Below, in pieces: positions 6,501 to 10,334 of a stretch of DNA of 10,334 bases; the stretch's first letter is position 1; each line of letters starts with the position of its first letter. The notes beneath the pieces are model-generated. The model made no database searches. It was given only the letters and a program-made list of their open reading frames with translations, and was not told where the DNA came from. The position numbers and the translations under genes are program-made. Source of the stretch: Clostridiales bacterium (GTDB lineage: Bacteria > Bacillota > Clostridia > Oscillospirales > CAG-382); NCBI GenBank assembly GCA_003343885.1, contig QAKH01000029.1, positions 1-10,334 on the forward strand, in the 5' to 3' direction.

Positions 6501-9500
6501 GGACTCCTGACGATTTCCATAAGGGCAGATTTGCTGAAAATACAGCTTACACCGTATCAATAGCAGTAACACCTAAGACTCAAACCGGCAAGAGCTTTGC
6601 AGATGATATAAAGGCAACACTCAATGGAGAGGCTGCTGATATAACACTCAATGAAGACGGTTCCGCAGTTATTACTTATACTTTCCCTGCAACAGGCGAA
6701 TATGTAAACTTTGATTACGAGATAGTAGGACCTGATTTCATCTATATAGATGGAGAAACAAAGCAGTATTCTGTTAACTTTACTGTTGACGAAGGACTTC
6801 TTGATAAGACCTTTGAGTGGACGGTTGACGACACAACAGTAGCAACAATCGATGCAGCAACCGGTGTGCTCACTCCCTTAAAGAGCGGTCATATCACTGT
6901 TTCAGCTCAGTCCAACTACAATATCGACGAGATAAGAACATTTGAAGTTGATATTGACTACTACGACATGACACTTGAAATTTCCGGACCGGACACCATC
7001 GCAAAGGCCGGAAGAACAACTCAGTACACAGCAAAAGTTGTTTCTGAAAACAACATTTATGATGAAACAGTTAAATGGTCTGTTGACGATACAAGCAAAG
7101 CTACTATTTCCGCAGCAGGAAAGTTAGTTCCGATAAGCGACGGTCAGATCGTTATTACAGCTACTTCAAATTACAATCCGAGTGTATTTGCAACTAAGAC
7201 TGTTGTAATAAGCGAACAGTCACTCCCCGGAACGATTACCTATAATCCCGGAACAACTGAAACAGTTACCAATCTGCCGGCAGTTCAGACAGGATCCGGT
7301 TACGTCACACTTTCTGATCAGGTGCCTGTAAGAGAAGGATATTCATTTGTAGGCTGGGCACTTTCTGATGAAACTCTTGATACCGTAACAGGCGTTTCCA
7401 TTCCTTCCGATTCCAATGTAAACGTATATGCTCTCTGGGATAAGATTCAGTTCTCATGGGAATTCAACTCTCAGGAAGAAGTAAATGCTTTCGGAGGATC
7501 AGGCGGTTCTAATACAAGATACGAAGATGGCTGTATGGTATTTGAGTCACCTGCTTCCGGAGAAATTATGACTCATAAGTATAACCTCACCGATATTGAC
7601 GCAAACCTGGGCGGCATAATCCGCATAGGTGTTAAGTCGACTGTTTCCAGCACCTGTGAAGTCTTTGTTCTTCGCGTTAACGATATGACCCAGGACTATC
7701 CTTGGCAACCTGTTAACGAATTGCAGAACTATGCAAGAAGTGCTAAATACACCGCAAGCGATACTGTACAGGAAATCGTAATTGATATGGCAAGCAAGGA
7801 CAATCCCGGTTGGAAAGGCAAGGTAACAGGCATAAGATTCGACTTTGTCGGAAATAATACAGCGTCAACAACCGCTATCGATTATATCAGATTTATGGCA
7901 TCCAATAAGACACTCTCGTTTGATGCTAATACAACTGATCCTGTAACAGGAATGCCTGAAAACGGAGTAGTTGTATCACAGGGAACTTCCTATACCATCC
8001 CCGGAACTCCTGAACGCGAAGGATATTCATTTGCAGGCTGGTCCAAATATCCTGATGACAGAACAACAGTAAAGAAGACATTTACAATTGTTGACGACAC
8101 TACATTCTACGCTGTTTGGGATAAGACGGTAGATGTTGATCCTGAAGAGACGGAAGACGAAGTTCGTAATACAATCGGCACTATAGAAGCCGGTACCGAA
8201 GCAATTCTCGTAAAAACTGATGATGAAAAGGGTACAACTCTTACTCTTGAATATACCGTTGGAGAAGAAGCTAAGAGCATTGAAGCTGATGTGAATGCAA
8301 TCGGATACGCGATATTTGATCTCACGGCTGAGACAACGGCTCTTGAAAACGCGGTACTTGTTGCTAAGAAAGGCACAACATTCATTTCCATTGTGCTCAC
8401 AGACCTTAAGACAGCTGAAATGACTGCTAATACACTTCCGGACAGCGGAAACACAACGATAATCGGCGGCAGCGGATCAGGTTCTTCTACCGGCGGATAT
8501 GACTACGATAATACTGTAACTGACGTTAAGAATGACGGAGAGCAGTTTGAAGTCGGCGGCGGACTTGTGGGCGGCGGTGACAGCGGTACCGCAAGTGGTT
8601 CTGTATACAAAGACTGCCAGACGGATGACACAATTCTGTTCAACTTCGATAACGAATATGAGCAGAAACTCTTCGGAGACCTCAGACAGATAACGCTGAA
8701 CTCTATGGCCGACAGCGTAATAAGCTTTACTTCCAAGGGTTTTGCAAGCGGCTCTAAGGACAGCCCGGCACTCTTCACTCCGGCACTTGATATTAACGCT
8801 GATACACATAAGTATATCGTTATTAAGGCAAAACAGACCGGACTTTCCAACCCCGGACTCCAGATTTACTTTAAGGAAAAGGGCGCGTCATATTCAGAAG
8901 CTAAATCCAAGTCAATGAACATGACCGAAGAGTATTCGATGCTTGTTTACGATATGTCCTCCATAGCAGAGTGGAAGGGTATAATTGAAGGCTTCTTCTT
9001 CTCAATGAAGGGCGATGTAAAGGGCACATTCGACATTGACTGGATTATGTTCACGGACGAAGTTCCTGCAAGCATGGATGAGATTGCAGGAGCGAAGGAA
9101 ATCTTCCCGGTAGTTAACACCGGTGCACTTCCTTTCACCGATGTTCCTCAGTCAGAGTGGTACTATAACGAAATAGCTCAGGCTTATAAGCTCGGCTTTG
9201 TAAAAGGAACAAGCGATACAACATATACTCCCGACGGTTCTGTAACAATAGCTGAAACTATTACATTTGCCGTAAGACTCAATTACATTTACAACGGTAA
9301 GGAAGTACCCGCACCGGCTGACGGAGCAGAATGGTATACACCGTATGTAGACGCAGCAGTAAAAGCAGGTATCATTAAGAATAATCAGTACGCAGATTAC
9401 AATGCACCGGCTCTCAGAAAGCAGGTAGCGATGATCATGGCTAAGGCTCTGCCTACAAGCTATGTACAGGCAATCAACATGTTCACTGAAATACCTGACC

Positions 9501-10135
9501 TTGACAAGAAGGATTCGGCTTACGGTTCTGTCCTCAGACTGTATAACGCAGGTATCCTCATAGGCTCCGATGACCAGTATAACTTCCTGCCTGAAACAAA
9601 TATTACCCGTGCTGAGGTTGCTGCAATTATCAACAGACTTGCAATTCCTACAAGCCGCAAGAGAGTAATAACCGAGGCTGAAAAGGAATCTAAGAAGATC
9701 AGGTACTACGCAGAGGATATCGCTAAGCTTGCAACACTCGGAAACTGCGTGAAAGAGAAGATGACGGTTAAAGACGGCATAGCATATGCAACCGGTAAGC
9801 AGCTTGAAGGAAAGAATCCTGACCCTATAGTATACCTCACACCACTTGTTGGTACGCTTGATGGAAAGAATATTACAAAGATAACACTTGGATTGAAGTA
9901 CGACGCAACAGCAGTTCAAGCTAACCCACAGATATACTTTACTACTCCGGCAGGAGGATGGGCAGCCGAAAGAATGATTAAGAGCACAAAGGGTGAAACT
10001 GCCGATAATGGAGTTGTTGAATTTACATTTGACACTTCTACCAACTCTCAGTTTGCGGATACAATCACTGGTATTCGTTTCGACCCGTTTGACGCAGCAT
10101 TTGAATTCGGTCTTGAGTACATCATTATTGAATAA
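3506..10135 (+). CDS. Giant exported multidomain surface protein with InlB-type repeats, BIG2 domains, beta-sandwich modules and SLH triplet
   Basis: This 2209-residue protein is probably held on the cell wall by its SLH repeats and binds glycans or host/plant surfaces; no catalytic domain is evident. A Sec signal peptide (MKK, then a hydrophobic core, then AIA-A) is cleaved near residue 26. Domains in order are: CBM-like beta-sandwich 55-197; InlB-type repeats 201-279 and 283-355 (YDFAGW, FLLTGW); an Ig-like domain resembling Big_5 at 359-465; a CBM4/9-like sandwich 470-643; a degenerate segment 650-730; InlB-type repeat 733-803; sandwich 805-957; an unrecognised Ig-like segment 958-1072; two BIG2 domains 1073-1151 and 1154-1237; InlB-type repeat 1242-1312; sandwich 1315-1466; InlB-type repeat 1467-1538; an unrecognised beta-rich domain 1550-1645; a Gly/Ser-rich linker 1646-1700; sandwich 1706-1852; SLH triplet about 1874-2046; sandwich 2065-2209. 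There is no LPXTG motif or C-terminal membrane anchor. ATG 3506 follows AAAAGGAG at 10 nt. Boundaries are approximate and domain names come from motif recognition by eye. Confidence 0.93.
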   Translation: MKKTISLILCIAMILSSVAFCLPAIAADIDFSVETSEDFAILPEQEAELAASANLPILVDFEDGETAFTPGTDKVTLAVVDGAESKELAVTIATKTVATAHTANYAVDGSLPAGRYKVSFDIRLPSEGKEMSVYFQPEGATREEIIKETVSGTEANLSGTFDVDAETDNVSLLISMRRRSTDPEETYYIDNFLVESVPVTGTIVFDANGGEGSQEAIETQTGYTETLPAETTFTREYYDFAGWSLNKDAAPDGDELVAEYVVEKSDFNAEDEVVFYAIWVRRTYSVALDFDGGVSEAAPSYKANEGETCTVVLPTAAEVTKEGFLLTGWKDKAGNEYKPGETVVVSEADTFTAQWLDISGFESVIPVKASGHDGKTTDVDLRDPGAYYVFDTAIDEDSLSLEAIGVDVVASYEYIAEENTLVLYPSAKYVKAGATLTIPTTQTTVFTADGTGMIKITALTYTFATDYVNPYENLFPYGDAERAYFPYYTGDANATAVLVEEEDGNHYAVLRANKKYSGHPHTGINTYFVDGATYKFTGRYKSLGGYDGLSSGNSVMFNADFNGKISSTGTIVNGEPGGAVKDHENGFNHLGELGTATEWTEVEVEFTVNKTGTANANMITFYSNPKDNVVTEYAMDDFALYRRIDLSYGPGLYGELKTGEEDPATVGAYLDGTSTKFVIEDMPYEVLDDRLTIDPEKPWLASNGDTYAPGETVDLEKTGPLHLIPNIIVDEPLYTVTFEGEGIGALPGFLTVVAGDSVDLKNYEDHVSLVNGKNFNGWSTTGDFFDIIHGEVAITKNTTFKADVSYNIDFAIPANYEGWSVNNATIEKLYNGNSMLIKHKTGSADDVFPSKGGFSVPMAKYKNITLYIDAEYFDYGKENPFFDGFKTEGIYFGRPGEGADWRRLVSGYVEGFTEDGKYAIVRHKMSEHAQWVGTLNYFRFDAYNGFCGYAIRAIVFEEADPFEEDTIAISGIEIPEPGKLPVTTAADDTGIADVTSVTWTPDDFHKGRFAENTAYTVSIAVTPKTQTGKSFADDIKATLNGEAADITLNEDGSAVITYTFPATGEYVNFDYEIVGPDFIYIDGETKQYSVNFTVDEGLLDKTFEWTVDDTTVATIDAATGVLTPLKSGHITVSAQSNYNIDEIRTFEVDIDYYDMTLEISGPDTIAKAGRTTQYTAKVVSENNIYDETVKWSVDDTSKATISAAGKLVPISDGQIVITATSNYNPSVFATKTVVISEQSLPGTITYNPGTTETVTNLPAVQTGSGYVTLSDQVPVREGYSFVGWALSDETLDTVTGVSIPSDSNVNVYALWDKIQFSWEFNSQEEVNAFGGSGGSNTRYEDGCMVFESPASGEIMTHKYNLTDIDANLGGIIRIGVKSTVSSTCEVFVLRVNDMTQDYPWQPVNELQNYARSAKYTASDTVQEIVIDMASKDNPGWKGKVTGIRFDFVGNNTASTTAIDYIRFMASNKTLSFDANTTDPVTGMPENGVVVSQGTSYTIPGTPEREGYSFAGWSKYPDDRTTVKKTFTIVDDTTFYAVWDKTVDVDPEETEDEVRNTIGTIEAGTEAILVKTDDEKGTTLTLEYTVGEEAKSIEADVNAIGYAIFDLTAETTALENAVLVAKKGTTFISIVLTDLKTAEMTANTLPDSGNTTIIGGSGSGSSTGGYDYDNTVTDVKNDGEQFEVGGGLVGGGDSGTASGSVYKDCQTDDTILFNFDNEYEQKLFGDLRQITLNSMADSVISFTSKGFASGSKDSPALFTPALDINADTHKYIVIKAKQTGLSNPGLQIYFKEKGASYSEAKSKSMNMTEEYSMLVYDMSSIAEWKGIIEGFFFSMKGDVKGTFDIDWIMFTDEVPASMDEIAGAKEIFPVVNTGALPFTDVPQSEWYYNEIAQAYKLGFVKGTSDTTYTPDGSVTIAETITFAVRLNYIYNGKEVPAPADGAEWYTPYVDAAVKAGIIKNNQYADYNAPALRKQVAMIMAKALPTSYVQAINMFTEIPDLDKKDSAYGSVLRLYNAGILIGSDDQYNFLPETNITRAEVAAIINRLAIPTSRKRVITEAEKESKKIRYYAEDIAKLATLGNCVKEKMTVKDGIAYATGKQLEGKNPDPIVYLTPLVGTLDGKNITKITLGLKYDATAVQANPQIYFTTPAGGWAAERMIKSTKGETADNGVVEFTFDTSTNSQFADTITGIRFDPFDAAFEFGLEYIIIE
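4106..4570 (+). repeat. Tandem InlB-type (Listeria-Bacteroides) repeats 1 and 2 within the surface protein
   Basis: These code for residues 201-279 and 283-355. Each copy runs from a strand like TIVFDANGG or SVALDFDGG through a Thr/Pro-rich turn to an aromatic-x-x-GW motif (GW at 242-243 and 328-329) and ends in a hydrophobic strand closing on W (YAIW at 276-279, FTAQW at 351-355). Three further copies are dispersed at 5702-5914, 7229-7441 and 7904-8119, with GW at residues 777-778, 1283-1284 and 1511-1512. In the family these are small beta-grasp-like spacer modules of adhesins. Confidence 0.8.
6722..7216 (+). repeat. Tandem BIG2 (bacterial Ig-like) domains in the surface protein
   Basis: Residues 1073-1151 and 1154-1237 are two related Ig-like units. 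Shared features are an opening GPD element (1076-1078 and 1161-1163), a central W-(T/S)-V-D-D-T strand (1105-1110 and 1191-1196), an A-T-I-(D/S) step, and a closing strand ending in SNYN (1136-1139 and 1221-1224). These features define BIG2 domains of surface adhesins and glycoside hydrolases, where they usually act as stalks or binding modules. Confidence 0.8.
9125..9643 (+). repeat. SLH triplet region of the surface protein
   Basis: Residues 1874-2046 hold three S-layer homology units. Unit 1 starts at PFTDVPQSEWYYNEI (1876-1890) and continues through a GFVKGTSDTTYTPDG turn; unit 2 starts at AEWYTPYVDAAVKAGI (1941-1956); unit 3 runs from about 1992 and ends with the canonical ITRAEVAAIINRL (2033-2045). 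SLH triplets bind pyruvylated secondary cell-wall polysaccharide in Gram-positive bacteria. Only unit 3 keeps the TRAE motif; unit 1 reads TIAE and unit 2 reads LRKQ at the equivalent place. Confidence 0.85.
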
Positions 10136-10151
10136 TCAAATAAAACAATTG

Positions 10152-10181
10152 ACAGCGACGGCTTTGCCGTCGCTGTTTTTT
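10152..10181 (+). terminator. Intrinsic terminator of the surface protein gene
   Basis: ACAGCGACGGC (10152-10162) pairs perfectly with GCCGTCGCTGT (10166-10176) around a TTT loop, and is followed by six T residues counting the last stem base. It begins 17 nt after the TAA stop (10133-10135). A weaker outer A/T pairing (ACAAT 10145-10149 with ATTGT 10182-10186) can extend the stem. The remaining sequence to 10334 is A/T-rich spacer with no gene. Confidence 0.93.
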
Positions 10182-10182
10182 A

Positions 10183-10210
10183 TTGTCAAAATAAAAATTT
10201 TGTGTAATAT
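10183..10210 (+). promoter_or_regulatory. Possible promoter reading out of the window
   Basis: TTGTCA (10183-10188) and TAATAT (10205-10210) are 16 nt apart, directly after the terminator. Each hexamer has one mismatch to consensus. The surrounding sequence is very A/T-rich, so a chance match is likely, and the gene it would serve lies outside the window. Confidence 0.25.
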
Positions 10211-10334
10211 TACTTAAAATATTAGCTGAATTTCGTGGAATTGTCTATATTATTTTTGTCTATTTTATGTTAAAATGAAAATAAAGGTTTTGTAAAGTTA
10301 AAATGAAAAAATAGCATAATGATTTCACAAAATT

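Noticed and set aside
5963..6520. 185-codon antisense frame, and similar antisense frames at 5150-5671, 1744-2235 and 8107-8454
   Set aside because: Each lies opposite htpG or the giant gene and has no domain signature; I saw no ribosome binding site to support any of them.
4106..8119. CRISPR-like or tandem DNA repeats in the giant gene
   Set aside because: Repetition is at the protein level only; the copies are diverged in DNA and lie in one continuous frame, consistent with old domain duplication.
9152..9919. 255-codon antisense frame under the SLH region
   Set aside because: It is rich in Cys, Ser and Tyr with no recognisable domain and lies fully opposite a strongly supported coding frame; long antisense frames arise from the codon bias of the + strand gene.

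Overview
The window reads as a chromosomal segment from an anaerobic Gram-positive bacterium, most likely class Clostridia (an uncultured Oscillospiraceae-type gut or rumen organism). The reasons are A/T-rich spacers with sigma-A-type promoters, strong AGGAG-type ribosome binding sites, a TTG start on one gene, and a very large secreted protein that combines InlB-type repeats, BIG2 domains and an S-layer homology (SLH) triplet. The taxonomic call is inference; no rRNA or other marker is present. All three convincing genes are on the + strand. Each has its own leader and spacer, so they look monocistronic rather than parts of one operon.

Region by region: (1) 1-310 holds no convincing gene but has a dense run of perfect or near-perfect inverted repeats (25-175), which resembles a structured extragenic repeat or an RNA element. 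(2) 311-1063 encodes a 250-residue TIM-barrel sugar isomerase related to hydroxypyruvate isomerase. A hairpin that may be a terminator follows it. (3) 1309-3234 encodes the chaperone HtpG (bacterial Hsp90), read from TTG, with an unusually charged linker between the ATPase and middle domains. (4) 3235-3505 is a regulatory spacer. It has two DNA dyads, a consensus promoter (TTGACA, 17 nt, TATAAT), a hairpin in the 5' leader and a strong ribosome binding site. (5) 3506-10135, about two thirds of the window, encodes one 2209-residue exported surface protein. It has a signal peptide, five InlB-type repeats, tandem BIG2 domains, at least six beta-sandwich modules of carbohydrate-binding type, a Gly-rich linker and an SLH triplet that is internal rather than terminal. 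(6) A textbook intrinsic terminator (10152-10181) closes this gene, and the last 150 bases are A/T-rich spacer.

The genes do not form a shared pathway: one is carbon metabolism, one is protein folding and one is a cell-surface adhesin or substrate binder. The items most worth following are the hairpin cluster at 25-175, the repeated W-x-G...iRFD beta-sandwich module with two copies bracketing the SLH triplet, and the operator-like dyad overlapping the -35 of the giant gene. I saw no defence system, transposase, CRISPR array, phage gene or RNA gene of a known family.
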